NCBI RefSeq assembly: GCF_017562075.2
Contig: NC_054085.1
Coordinates: forward strand, 11,440,259-11,504,258
Length of the DNA: 64,000 nt
Reading direction: 5' to 3'
DNA from: Anopheles merus
Taxonomy: Eukaryota > Arthropoda > Insecta > Diptera > Culicidae
Shown here: one piece after another, positions 25,576-39,200 of the stretch
How positions within the stretch are numbered: the first letter of the stretch is position 1
Layout of the letters: every line of letters starts with the position of its first letter
Made by a program: the position numbers and the translations under genes
The notes under the pieces: model-generated
Databases searched by the model: none
Told to the model about the DNA's origin: nothing
The model's input: only the letters and a program-made list of their open reading frames with translations

Positions 25576-25766
25576 TTCTTCTCAACTTGGCGCAACTTCC
25601 TACGCGGACATACCGGTCTATACAGGGCTTTAGAAACTTATTCAGTATCACGTCGCCGGATCAGTCCTTGCTACGGCGGGAGGATACGTCCGAATGAGAC
25701 TTGAACCCAAGACGGGCATCTTTTGTTATGTCGGTCGAGCTGACGACTGTACCACGTAACCGCCCG
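25576..25766 (-). mobile_element. tRNA-derived SINE, SINE200-like
   Basis: Seen on the minus strand: a GGGCGGTTACGTGGTAC head at 25766, a pol III A-box-like stretch TGGTACAGTCGTCAGCTCG (25753-25735), a B-box-like stretch GGGTTCAAGTCTCA (25708-25695), an unrelated body, and a 3' end TTGCGCCAAGTTGAGAAGAA with the start of a GAA-type tail (about 25576). Known, from memory: Anopheles SINE200 copies have the same order, with closely similar A- and B-box text and a GAA-rich tail. The copy is diverged and the target duplication is not clear. Plus-strand sequence shows the reverse complement. It has no coding role. The insertion is more GC-rich than the flanking AT-rich intron. Confidence 0.7.
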
Positions 25767-28700
25767 AGTCGTTTATTCTGTTAAAATTGCTAATAAATCG
25801 AAGAACAAACTAAAACATGTGTGGGGAAAGGCAACACTCAAAAAGTTCATAAAAACATTGAAAAAATACCAACATTTGAATATTTTTGATATTTAATTTC
25901 GATTATTTATACGAAATTCGAACATCAAAATGTAGTAACCATCCATAACCATTCATTTTAGTCATTTTCTTCTATTATGTCCAATTTTTCTGATATTTCA
26001 CCTTAATTTTAACTCAGTTTCGAAATGTGACAACGCAAATACAAGACTGAAAATCCTTCCAGGCAGTGATTTTGCACATTCCTACACACACATTCACCTG
26101 TCACCCGAAACCCCGAGTCCCAATGCTCACATGAAGAGCAAACTGTCACGATAAAATAAAATTTTACTATCTTCAGGCACCATTTACCGTCATCCGCCAC
26201 GTTTAACGCCTTCGCTAATGGCAAGTCGCGAATATGATTCGAAAGGCTTCACGCCATCCCGCTTGGAGCCCAATTTCCATACCCCTGTACTAGCAATTGC
26301 CGTAACATGTACGCAAATAAGTCGTTTAACGTAGAATCGAAATAAAAACGACCCAGAGTGTGGCACAATGACGTGCCGCAAGCTTGGGAGAGCAAGATAT
26401 ACATTAAATCTGAAAAATGGAATATTTAACACCTCCGGGCGTTTCAGGTGGAAATGCACAGTTTCCACGAACTGTCCGGGAATTGGCAATTCCAGTGCGC
26501 CGTTAAAATCTTCGCCCAAAATCACAACTAAACAGCGAACGAGCGAGCGACCGAGAGCCGTAATTATCATTAATCTTTCGGCCCTTGCGGCAACGCAGAT
26601 TTTTGGATGAATTCCACCCGCCCGACTCCGCCTGCCAAGATTAAAACATCTCCTTTGCGCCTGGGCACTTTCACGTGCCTGTGAGTACTAATTTCCCGAA
26701 CGCTCTCGTTGGATGGATGGATTTCCACCTTCCCCCTGGTTAGAGGTGTTCTTTCTCCATAAAGGTTTTACGGCATCCAACACTTGTCCAACCCCGGGTA
26801 AGATGAACGCGATGTGCATAAATACGATTATGGATAGGGGGCCCGCGGGGTTTGGCAAGAAATGAATGATTAATGACTCCATCGTCCCGAAGACAGGCAC
26901 GTCAACTTGAGACGAACGAACCCTATTAAATTTTGTTTCCGGGGCACGCGCTTCTTCTGGGTTCGCCGCAAAATCGAATAAAGATGATACCTAATTCCAA
27001 AAACTCACGCACACCCCAAAAACGCCCAACGAAACGCGTTTCCGATGAGTTGAGATGGTAAATATTGCAAAGCACATCACATAAGTGATGTGCCTATAAA
27101 CGCAACGTGTTGGTGCGGGCAAAGCGGAAGCGAGATAGTATGTCTCCACTTAATCCCAGATGCTCCCAGCTGCTTGCCACTGATCCTTGCATCATTCGAG
27201 CAAAAGCTCTTGATGGTACGTCTAGTACAATAGACACACATTTAGGAGGCATCATGTGCACTCATAAAATGAAGCCAAAGCCGACGAGAGCTCGAGTTTT
27301 CATACGAACGCGTTAAAGTGGAGAGTGATTAGTCGCAGGAAACGGTTTGCACGCAGCATCCCCAAAACCGTCAGGACCTTCTTCCTACCAATTTGTTGAA
27401 TAGAAATGGAGAATCCCCGGATCATCCATTGTCCGGCTATGGCTACCAGGGAGCGAAAAACCCATTATGCACCGATGCCGTACCGCACGATGGACAACCG
27501 TGGGCAAAAACCATCCCGGTTTCGGCCATTGGTCTACGAAAAAACCGGGAAGCAATTCGGCACCAGGCGCAGCTGGGCCCAATTTTAATATGCTCCTGCA
27601 CGAATCCCATCAAACCGGGCGGATTGGGAAAGCGCGCACGCTCCGGGAGGTTTAAAAATCCCGCTCCCCCAACATTATCTTCCTGGGGCATGCTGGCTAG
27701 TGGCTGCTGCTGCTGTAATTTGAGCCACGCAGAGGCCCAGCAAGGGGCATGCTCCCGTCGTTACATAAATTCTGCACAACATATTTTATAAATTTCCAAC
27801 AAGCAGTGAAATTGTCTGCACTTAAGCGTCTGGCGTCCAGGATGAGCCCGTTGTGGATGAGCACGTGTGAACGTGTGATGCGAGTAAAAAGATGTTAGGC
27901 GAAAAAAAATACACCCTGAAGCATCCTGGTAACGCTATGGAAACACACCGGTACTACCGTGATACACACCGTGCGTTCATCCGCTTCGTACCATAATGAA
28001 TTGCAGGTGTTTTTGTTTCGCGTGAGGATTTGGTGGACTTCAGGAGAAAATGGTAGAAAAAAAAACTTCCAAACCATTAGCAGAACCACGTCAAAACAAA
28101 CATTTGCATAATATGATGAGGCGATATTTGCATAACAGCTTTTTCGACCCATGCAGTTACTTTAAGTACTTTTTTACATTGCTGCGTCATTTGAAGGTCA
28201 ACGATGCACTTTAAGGTCATATTATAGACAAATATAAAAATTTTCTACTACTTAATCTGTTATCCACTATTAAAAATATTTACTGCTTATCAGTCTTCTA
28301 ATAAAAAATATGTCACATCCCTTAATTCAAAACTATTTTTCAATTTTTATCTTAATAATAATATACTTAAATCTTAAAAACAATTCAATTAGGATAGTTT
28401 CTCCTCGAAACATTACTTCTACAAACTACGATATAATCCTAAAATAGCTACTATTCAACGAGGCTTCGATAATGCCGTCGAATAGAACCATACATAAGTT
28501 CTCGGCCACGCGTACGAAAGGTCGTGCGATCGAATCTAAGCTGTGAATTTCTTGGATTTTAATGATTTGAGTAATGGGTACATAAAATCAAGATAAGAGA
28601 ATTTTACATAATCATTGCTACTCTGTCTCATCTACTCACACCAAGAAACTTGTTAACTTTCCCAAAGGTAGTGGGGGGAACAAAAAGGGGACAAATAGAG

Positions 28701-28931
28701 ATTTTCGATTTAGATTCTGCTGTGTTTATCTACAAAACACAATTTAACACACAAACAAAACATCAAATTCCCGTCAGCACACGCGCCGTTTACTACTCAC
28801 GCCCAATGTTTACAAAAACGTCGTAATTGCGTCCATGTTGGATGATATGACGGTCATTAACACAGGACAAATAATTATTCACACTCGGCGTAATACGCAT
28901 TTAAGCATTTTCGCGTGCCAACACTACTTAC
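25767..28931 (-). other. Intron A-B segment; no gene seen
   Basis: AT-rich around 25780-26020 and 28190-28700, GC-richer around 27360-27720. The GC-rich part has several overlapping frames open on both strands, as expected from composition alone; none has splice-site or homology support. Confidence 0.65.
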
Positions 28932-29050
28932 TGCTCACATCACCAAACCGAGACGCGAGAGTGGTGTTTGACCGATGGTGGTGAAAATCTCGTTAAACGT
29001 GTACAACAAAACACATTCACGCAAAACCACGCTAAAGCAACAGATATATA
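28932..29050 (-). promoter_or_regulatory. Possible internal promoter and non-coding first exon
   Basis: Seen on the minus strand: a TATATAT box at 29050-29044 in GC-rich sequence, then about 30 bases to a likely start region near 29020, about 88 nt of leader, and a strong donor GCA|GTAAGTAG after 28932. The leader's phase-0 frame ends in TGA just before the donor, so the exon would be untranslated. Inference: an alternative promoter inside the 25-kb intron. A transcript from here would lack the start exon at 40005-40070 and has no in-frame ATG in exons B-D, so it would need another start exon or would serve a different transcript. No Inr consensus is obvious, so confidence is modest. Confidence 0.33.
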
Positions 29051-32000
29051 GCGTGCGCGCTTCTAACTCGCGACCAAACCTCGCGATGGTAAAGCTACCA
29101 ACTTCCACTTTCACGCTATTACACATCGCGCTGCCGGTACATTCTGATTACTGTTTCCTTCGCCGAGGCCTCGTGCGCTTTCCATTACCATGCAAAATTG
29201 AACACGCGAAACAAGGCTCCTCGGCCTCCCAAAAGGGCCATTGCAGTCCAAGGGTTGCGCGTTCTCATCGTGTGCGCCTCTGGCTGTATTGTGTTGCGTA
29301 TTGTACCTGGCCCAAAAGCCATAAAAAACACCAGAGAGATGACGGGAGCTGGTGGAACCGAAACACCGGTGTTGGGCCAACTATTATTATCTTATTTCAC
29401 GCACCACTGACCGGCCAGCATTAGGCGGATCTGATTTTCTGACCAACTGACACTGGTAACTGTACAGAATAGTGTTTGAGTGGGTGTGTATGTGTCGTTA
29501 GCACTTGCAGAGCACTGAACCAGTTCACTATTTTCACCAACACCTACAAAAAAGAAGCCCACTACCCCGTAACTCTTAACCCATGCGACACGTGTTGGTG
29601 TACCAGTAAAGCATAACTAGATCCTCAGTACCGGAACCTCCCCCAACAACGTTGGAGCGTTCGGGAGTGGGCTGGCTTTACACAGATTGAGATAATTAAC
29701 CGGTAGATGGATGATTTACCGCACCTAATCCATCCACACCGGCAACGGCAAACGGGGGAGGCAGCAGCAGCAGCATGTCTCCGCTGTGGTCTATTAAACT
29801 GCCAGAGTTAGCCATGAAGTGTGGCAGTTTCGCAGAAGATTCATTACGCTTGGACATTACGTTCTGGCAGGTCTTTGAGGTTTGAGGACAGCAAAAAAAA
29901 ATCCCTGCAAAGGGGCGTAAATGTATCCTGAACACGCGACAACTCCAGCCACAAACTGTTAAAGCAACTCAGTCTCGATGTTAGTACATTCTGCACACAT
30001 GCCACCACTGAGTAAACGCCATAAAAGGCCTCCATACCTTCCAGTGTGTATGTGTTTTGCTTATCTTCCAGTAAGTTTTACTAACACCTTTTGAGGCAAG
30101 TCAATTTGCTGCACATTGTCCCGGACCTGGAGATATGAAGATGCACATAAACTCAGAGGGGGAGCAGGATGTCGCAAAAAAAAGAAACATTGTCATCTAA
30201 ATCGGAAGTACCGCACGGCTGGTAGTAGCCGGAAAGGCACACAAACACAAGCCCCCACTGCCTTTAAGCCGAATTTACATAATCCACCCATATGTAAGTG
30301 GCGCTGATGTTCATTAAAATCACTTTCAGTGAGAACCAGTTCACCCCCCACACCTCAGACACTGGAGACCAAAAGGAGGAAGGCGAAAAAAAACAACAAG
30401 GACAGTGCCGCCACGACACAGGATGGGGGGTCTCGCTCGTCCAGACGAAAAAGTTTATCGCAAGATAGATCCTATTTGTAGACGAGACTCTCTATTCGGA
30501 ACTTCCGGCAAGCAGGAACACACACACACTCGTTCCACATCCAGTAGGGAAGGGCACTGAAACAAAGACGTCCCACCATACCCGTTGGAATGGGTATAAT
30601 TGACGAAAAATGGTAATCAGCGTTCAGGTTCCCAGACAATAAACGAGACTCAAACTTCCGGGATGCTGGTGGTGGTGAAATGGCACTACTGGCTGACTGT
30701 TCGGCTAACTCTTTACCCCTTTTTTTGGTGGTTGTACTTGCGAGGATCGGGGGATATATTCAAATGAGATTATTATTAATTTCCGTAAGCCATTTTATCT
30801 GCTAAAGAGAGAGAGATAGCGTGAAACAGTGATGTGAAATTAGTGTCTTATTTGTTGAAAATGCCCAGATGCCTCGTTTGCTACAAAATGGAGTTTAACG
30901 AAATGAGGATAATGGTTGTTTATTTGTCTGAAATCTGTTAATGTAGTTTGTTGTGTGCTAGCATACCTTGTTGAAGCGTTTTAGTACACATTGTGGGACA
31001 GTTGTATGACAGTTTCTATATGAGTAGTTTCGAAACAATCTCAGTTTGGGGCTACATGTACAACGCAGACATTTTTCTTGTAATTAGTAAAGTTAATTTC
31101 TAACGCTTAGAATGGACTCATCGAAATGAACACACAAAACAAGTTTATACTCGAGAATTCTGGGATTATTGGATTTAGTCATTAGATGCGTGACAACTAA
31201 CCACTGCTTTGCCCATATACAGACAGATCAGTCCATTTTGGCAAAAAAACATACCAACAGCAAAAAGGAGCTTTTGTTGTGACTTTGAGAAACTTATTAG
31301 AGAGAAAACATGACTTCCTTCGAATAAATGAACAAGTAGTTATATTTCCATTAACAGCCTATTTTTTTTTTTTTCATTTCAAAGGATTTCAGTTTTTAGC
31401 ATACTTATCAGAACGTTTAATTTCCAATTAGAAATGTGTTCTATCAATAAAGGTACCCTTAAATCAAATCCCGTGCAAAAAGTCCAGTAAGTGTTATAAA
31501 GTATCAAAACCGTGTGTCGTCTCTGCATTTGGTTAGTAAAGAATGTTACTGAAAATTTAAAAAAGCTCTGATTTTGAGATGTTTGCCAGATTGTTGCCGC
31601 TTCCGTGCAGCTCACCTTTTTATGCACGTCAAAATACACTTCAATAAACATTCGCTGTTTGTTTTAAGCTTGTATTGCCATTCATATTAAACAAACTGGG
31701 CTTGTGAGTGTGGAACTTATTTGCTAACCCAGCCGTGCATACTGTGGTGCCCATCGGGCTCCACCACATATCCCATGACGCTCATTCTGACCGAAATGCC
31801 TCTCACCCTCTGGAAGATGCCGAGATTCAGGGCTGCACAGGAAGCGGCAACTTTTTCCACCACGCAACACTATCACCGCCTCCACATCAAAGCCCATAAT
31901 CAAGTCATAAAAAGCGGATGATAACGTCACCGGGATATGCTTTTGTTCGTTAGGGATAACATTTTCCCCCCTTTTCGGTGCAGGGTTTGTGTAGGTATCC

Positions 32001-34084
32001 TCACCCCGCTCGCTTCCATGTATCGTCAGCTTTATTTTTTCCGTCTACTTTTTCCCGCTTTATTCAAACCGGACGTAGGCTCGAATGTGGAATTGACGAC
32101 ATAAACGGTAACCCAGGATGGCCGAGAGGGATGGCAGGATGAGTTGTTCGGCTTGTGTGTGTGTGTGTTTGTCTATGTGAAAGTTTGTCCGGAAAGTTCA
32201 ACGCTCGTTTGCTGCCTCCAATGTTCCATCAGCCAGGCTCTTATCTTTCCCGAAGGATCACACGGCGGGAAGTGGAGAACTTATTTTTAGATCCTTTCAC
32301 GTTGCATTACACTCAGCCCACCAAACACCATGTTTGACCTCAAAAATGTTCGCCTCGCAACAGCACTTCCGCGCCCTCTAGTTTCCAGGGAACACTCTCA
32401 GGCACCAATCTCAGCTCAACAACCTGTGGTGGTGGTGGTGGTGAACCTGTGTAGGCATTAAACTATTCCGAGACATCTTTAGCAGTGGTGACTAAAGCCG
32501 CATCCATTTTCACGGCTTGTCAATTTTTCGCCCAACCTGTCAGTCGGGTTTGCGTCAGTCGCTGATGGGGCGGAACCTGTCTTGGAACGTGGACGTCATT
32601 TCTACCTCCCAACAAGGTTCTTCGTACATCTATCCACCCACCTACCCACCAAAGAGTTCAGTGAGAACACAGCGTTAGAATCACCGCGTGATGGATACTT
32701 AGGAATCTTCTCTTCTTAAGCTTCATGACAGCAGCCCATTATTTGAGCAGTTCATCAACCACTTTCCAGCAGAAGATTACTCACTCTATCGATCGATCCA
32801 TGCTTAACGAAGCAGCACCGTCATCCCTCCAAAAATTTTCGCTGCCAATGTTTAACCTCTTCCAGTCTCAGAAAACCATCCAAAAGGGTGGAGTGAGCAT
32901 GGAGCAAAAAATTAACATCACCAGTCAATCTACAAAATGTTCTTCCCATTTTCCCCCTTTCCACAGTGGCTTAATGTAAACGAACATGAAAATTTGAGCA
33001 CTCTACACTGTTCGTGGGTGCAGAGGGTGGTCATTTTACCGAACGGTTGAAATCAAATTCCAAACTCTACCTAAATTTCTGAAACATTGAGTGCCTCGCG
33101 GCGGTTACGGTGCTCTGTAGCCCCGTACATGGTACCGTTCCCTTGGATACACGGGATGACGGAACCCCCGGTGGCGTTTAATCCTTTGCCAGACGACTTC
33201 ATACGTACGCTCTGGCCGTTTACGTTGCGATCACTGTTTTATACAGCGTCGGTGTAATATGATTTGCGATGATTTAGTTTGCACGTACAGTTAATATGTA
33301 CGCTCTCCCTCAGTTTACTACGTGCTTTAAAGCGAACGCCATCAGCAAATGGTTTTCTACTCAATTGCTATTGCTATTATGAATATTAAGTTAAACTTAT
33401 CGTGTTTAAAGGCCACGCTACCCTTCGATGTTTTGAGGGGCCAAATCCAAAATCTGTCTCACGAACGAACGGACTGTACTGCCTCGGGGTAGCAAACAAA
33501 ACGACCTTCCCATCCGTCCATCATACCGTACCATCTTCACAAACTTGTCTATTGCCTGCAAACATCAGCATCAGTTCCAACAAAAAAAATACACATCATT
33601 TCTTCAGAGTTTCTTCAACTTCGAAGTTCCCAATTACAAAGATTAACGATGTCACGGCGGGAACCGGTACAGATGCGCCTCCCGCTACACACTCAAAAGA
33701 GTTACAATCGTACCGAATTATCTGTTCCAACCATTGGAAGGAAGCTCTTTTCAGAAGGATAGAACTTTGTTTTTTTTGCTTTGATCTTTTCTTTTATTTT
33801 TGTTCCTTTTTTGCCATTTAGAATGATTGACTGATTCGACTCCTCTTTCTAAGGTTCAAGAATGAGTTTAAAAATCCAAAGGAAGTACAGTTCCTGAATG
33901 AAGAAACAAAAACAATCACATTGCTTTTTAGTGCAGGGATGTCTTCTTTGTCAGAGGTGAAATAAAGCGTTCCATTTCAATCAGATAAAGAGTCCCAAAA
34001 GTATGGAGAAAGTCTTCTTTTATTTTATTTTCGCGCAATGTTTGAAGCATGTATTATTGTAGAATGTATGTAGAATCTTTAACG
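29051..34084 (-). other. Intron A-B segment; no gene seen
   Basis: Mixed composition with AT-rich islands at 30900-31700. It contains a run of 13 or more T near 31362-31376 and a (GT)n run at 32154-32168. No supported exon or transposon end was found. Confidence 0.65.
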
Positions 34085-34215
34085 TGACTTATACACTTCC
34101 TCCGGTTTAGAAAATCAATTCATACATCGAATAGTGGTAGCACTACTCCAGGTTGGATTTGAACGCATGATCTTCGTTGTGGTACACAGTCGCTTTTGTC
34201 AAGGCTCCATGCGTT
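34085..34215 (-). mobile_element. Degenerate tRNA-derived SINE relic
   Basis: Read on the minus strand, a B-box-like GCGTTCAAATCC is followed by sequence with patchy similarity to the body of the SINE at 25576-25766, notably GAATTGATTTTCTAAACC against GAATAAGTTTCTAAAGCC. The A box and the 3' tail are not clear. It is probably an old copy of the same or a related family; boundaries are approximate. Confidence 0.4.
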
Positions 34216-36250
34216 TCTCATATAGTATAGGCGTCAATAAAGCAATAAAACCGGCACACAATGCACCCACCACTCCTTTAAAATGATGTTTCCGCATAGT
34301 AATTATACTTTTGAACGAGTTTCGGCGCATTTCCATCGATGCAAAAACGAGAGCAAAATTGGCAATTTAACCTTTAATTAAACTGCTTGTTTAGAAGCTT
34401 CGTTTACACTTTACCCTCTGTATTACGCTCGATTACTACTGCACCTTAGCATGGTTTGTGCGGACAAAGCAAACCGTTACTTCCGTGCTTCAAGCAAGCG
34501 GACTGACCCTCTACACTCCCTTATGGGAATGGCAGAACCATAAATCATATTTTCCCATAAGCTAATTGTTGTGCGCTCGGCCGGCTGGCTGAAAAGTCCA
34601 CTTGACATAGGTTGACTAGCCTTGAAAATGGGCTCAACAACAGCAACAACAGCTCACCTTACCGTGAAGTGTTATCAAAACGATGAAAAGCGGTTAAATA
34701 AACAAATAAACAACCAATCCCGAAGGGGCGAAGGCTTTCCCTTCTAGTCGGTGTGTTTCAATGGTTGGGTTGAAAAGATTTAGCCAAAGGGGGTGGAGGA
34801 GGAAGAATATTTACCCGATCAACTGGTGTCTGTGTGTGTGTGTTTGAAGGCTTGGTTGGCAGGGAGTATATCGAATCGAACATGATAAGGATGGAATTTT
34901 ACTATAACTAACCCTTGTCTAGCGCTCCTTCCACTTCATAGTCCAGACAGGAATTCAATTGCACAAACCGAATTGGCTGATTTATTGATTTGTAATGCAC
35001 TTCACATGTCCATTGTGTGGCATCGGCGGTACCTTGTGAACACCACTGTCCCTCCTCTTTTCACATTTGGGTATTTAGCATATAAAGCATCTTTCATCTC
35101 CACTTCGCATCTCCACTGTTGGATCAATACTTCCACGCCCCGAATCTGGCAGGAATTCTAATTTGACTCAAAAACATCTCCCCCAGCTCTCTTCCCCCTC
35201 TTTCCTCCGGTGCGCTGGAATGGCTAACAAAATGGCGTCCCTCCCAGGCAGCTTCAAAGCATTTCCGGCCGATCTGATATCACTTTACCCGGGCGGGGAC
35301 GGGAAGAATTTCAAACCGGACATTTCGTTGCCGTTGGTAACGGCAGCTCGAGGATGGACGGAGAGATCGATACCCGGAAAAGGGCTGCCCATCATCATGT
35401 TTCTTTCTCTTGCACACACAAGAGACTGTTTTTCATCTGTCAGGATGGATGGTTGGCCCGTCGGGACGCAAAAAGTTAATGATACTAAGTGATGCTTCTT
35501 TACGGTTTAACGGAAGCGTCGAAAGTTTTCAAGTGCCCGCGTGGCGACCTTTTTAAATCATTAAAGCACTGAAAATGTTGATACTCGAAGGCACATAATT
35601 GGACCGGGCGTATTGCTGCCGTATGATTCGTATGCCGTAGGTCGTATGATTCGGACCGGACTGAATCGGGGCTGGGAATTCCATATGAGCAATCTAACTG
35701 TCCAGGTCGTTGCCTAGGGGGAATTCAATGTTTTGCAATTTTTTCACACAAATTAGACGACAAAGGACAAAGTTATGGACACACAAAAATGCTTTGTTTT
35801 ATGTTCTGTTTCTGCTGTTCCGTAATTTAAGAAGAACTTCTTTTTGAAGTGCAATGTGAAGTAATTTTTGGTAATATTGCATTTTTTTGCACACAAAAAA
35901 CTCCTATCACATGCATCTTTCTTCATCCTTTCACTCTTTAACAGCATGAACATAAAACAAAACAATTTTACCTCTCCAAAGCATACATCTTCTTGTGCTT
36001 CTGCTTCTTTCGCTGCCTTACAACTCCTTCTAACACCTTCAGTGCGTTAGATGAAAAATAGCAATTGTCCCTCTTTCTTCCTCCCAGTCATTTTTTTTCA
36101 CAAACATGAAAGTAAATGTAGCCTTCGGATGACATTTCATGTCGGCACCGGCACCGGTGAGTGTCAAAAGCGTTAGCTGTGCACAAAAAAAAACTGCACA
36201 ACCTTCCCTCATCTAACCAAAAACGAGGGTTCAGTATACAGTGCCACATA

Positions 36251-36268
36251 CACACACACACACACACA
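36251..36268. repeat. (CA)n microsatellite
   Basis: Nine perfect CA units in intron A-B. Confidence 0.9.
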
Positions 36269-39200
36269 GAAATAACCCTTTGCGCTTCATAAATTCAGCC
36301 TTCAACCCGGACGGTGTGCCAAAGGTCGAACTGAAGAGGCTGTCGTACGCTTTTCGCTCCGTTTGCCATAAGCCACAGCCCCAGCAAACCACTTAAACCA
36401 CCCTCCTTCTGGTAAGGAACCTGGCCGCTTACCTTTGAGCCGTGATGCCGTCAGCATCCACACGCCTCTCGCCAAGCACTGTACACATGCACTCTCTATC
36501 CTATCCTTACAGATTATGCTAGGAATATTCATACATTTTGCAAGGAGAGAACAAAAAATATTATTCTATACAGTACAGGAAAACATTTCTCGCACTTTAG
36601 AGCTGCGGTAAATGTCTTTATGTCCCTCCGGTACGGGCAACCACACCACTGCAGTTGAGCAGGGATCTCATACTTTATACCTTTTAGTTTTTTTTGTTCT
36701 AGGTTTTAATATCTCTCCCGCTTCTACCCAACTGGTCACGCTGTGAAGAGAACTTTAAAACTGCAGGAAACATAAATTTCACATAAGCTTGAATTAAGAT
36801 GCAAGCAACGAACGAAACAAAAAAAAACAAACACGACACATTTCCACTCCACGAAGGGGAATAATTGCCGACTTGTTTCACGAAATTAAACGAAACATAA
36901 AGTTTCCGATTCTGTGAAAATTCACAAAGGAAAAATTAGAAACTTTTTCTCGTCCTATTATCTCCCACACCCCCTCCCCTATCAACACGTCCTTTCCGCA
37001 CGGCCCTAGGGTGTTTGTGTCCCGTCGTTAGCCTCCTTCATTCGTACGTCCCGCGAAATAGAACTTTTTTCTACTGTCCCTCTGTTTTGTGTCTGTATGC
37101 TTTGGTATCTCCTTTTGGGACACTCGTAACGATATGATAAAAAAAAGTATGAATGAACACCGCCCAAAAGCATTCCGTGAGCCGAGGGTTTAATTATTTT
37201 TCATAATTTTTCATCCTATCGAGTGGTCATAGGTATGGGGCAAGGAGCCCCTACAGTGAATGAAATGAAGAGCCTCGATTATCTTCCCCCCGTCAACAGT
37301 AGCCGTCTAGCTGGAGCATCATCAGGAAAGGGAATCAACACAGGAATAAACAAATCCAAACAAAACAAGGAAAAAATATAAAATAGAAACTTTTTTCCGA
37401 GCCTTCCGTCCTGGGGAAAAGGTAAAGCTGGATTATTATTTCTTCCTTTCCATTTTGCAACCGCCAGGCGAAACATTACAGTGCGGGAATGGCGAGACCT
37501 GAGGCTGGAAGCAAATATTCAATTTACTGTGCTCGTCAAAAACTTCCACCAGCTCTAATTCTCGGTTTCAATAATCATATAAACAAATGTTTGCCTGCCT
37601 ACCGGTAGCCACACTAACAAACACCGAGACCGAGGATGATGCTTTTAGATGAGATTGCGCAAAAGCTGTGATTATCTAAGGGAAAACGATCGCCATCATC
37701 GATTGACCCGGGTCTCTGGGTGCATTGTACAGCCACCGCAACAACACGATGGAAAGATTTTAATGTATCAATTAACTTTTACGGCAGTCAGCCAGCTTGC
37801 GACGCGGGGAAACAGCAAAGCTGTCTGAAGTAAAGGATGAAAAACACAATAAAAGAAAAAAGAATCTCCTGCCAAGCCGTGCGAATATCTGCACCAAAAC
37901 AGGAAAAGTTCCGTGGCAAAGATGTCTACCGTCGATTCCGGCGAGCACTGCGTGGTGGCACTACACTTGGCAAACGATTTAACTTTTCTATCAATTTGCA
38001 ACATGAAGTGTTAACAAAGAAGGCAAACCGATATGGCAAAATCCACTTTGAGAGAAGGGCAAACTTTCTTTTGACCGCTGCAAAAGAGGCAAGCATTTGT
38101 AGGAGGAAGTTAGTTTGGCGTGAAAATAGCTTACTGTTGCTTGCTCCAAAGAATTTTTATTGCATTTTTCTTATTTCTATTGTTGTTGCTAGTGTTGTGT
38201 CTAAAAGACACCGCAAAGAAAGATCAAAATTGTACTCATTAGTTTGTACTTTCAAACAAAGACCTCAGAATGGTCCTTCGAACCGGATGGTCATTAGTTC
38301 GGTAGTTTAAAAACACCTTGTTGTTGTTTTCCGAACTTGATACTGATCAAAGAAGATTTCAAATCCTAGAAATATTACGAAATATGTTGTTTAAACGACT
38401 GTCACAGTATCTAGCACATCTGACATACATTTCAGACCTCTCTGTAACGTGAACTCGTAAGTTCAGGCATATTATATTGCCATGTCATAAAAAGTTGAGA
38501 AAGTGTGGAAATTGTCTCAAATCAAGTGAGAACTTCAAAATCCCTTTCTCAAATGGTTAATACATCGTGAGGCATAATGGCATGCTGGTGAGTATTAATG
38601 CCAAAAGGATTAAAAAACAAATTTTCAGTGTCTACGTACTCTTTTCAACGACATTAAATCCCGAAAGACTGGTACAATACATATAACTCATCTCAAGACA
38701 TTAAAAAAGACGCCTTCCTCACCAAATCCTGCACAAAAAATTACTTTAACTTTATGTACATAAACATTACGTTCATAAAACACTGATAAACTGAAATACT
38801 GTGCGCAATTTAAATGCGGTTATCAAAATGTCGTAAACATTCCATCCCCGCCCAAACAGGTACAATTGCCCCAACGGTTCGGCTAACCGTCCCATTGTAC
38901 CAAAAGGGGAACATGCATCGAAAACGCCATCGGCTGTAAGCGAGAAAATGGATGTGATGATTGCTTTTGTTTCGGTAGTAGCACCACCATCCGGTGGATT
39001 TTCCTCTGATTTTTTACAACAAAATCATACAGGATGCAGGGAGGTGGATGCACCCCAATGAAGGTGTAAATCATCACAGTTTGCTGTAGACACGCTGGTC
39101 AAACAACTGTAACGCATCGAACACCAATAACTTCCCCCATTTCTCTTCCCTGACAAGCGAACAATTAATTGAGGAAATTGAATGTGGTTTTAGGGAATGA

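Noticed and set aside
25680..25770. tRNA gene on the minus strand
   Set aside because: The A- and B-box-like motifs are present, but the sequence cannot fold to a full cloverleaf and continues into a SINE body and tail.
28441..28550. Another possible SINE fragment
   Set aside because: Only very short matches to tRNA-like boxes, with no tail and no target duplication.
36302..36532. Minus-strand frame with AAAG|GTAAGC donor
   Set aside because: No pyrimidine-rich acceptor lies upstream in a usable phase; likely chance.
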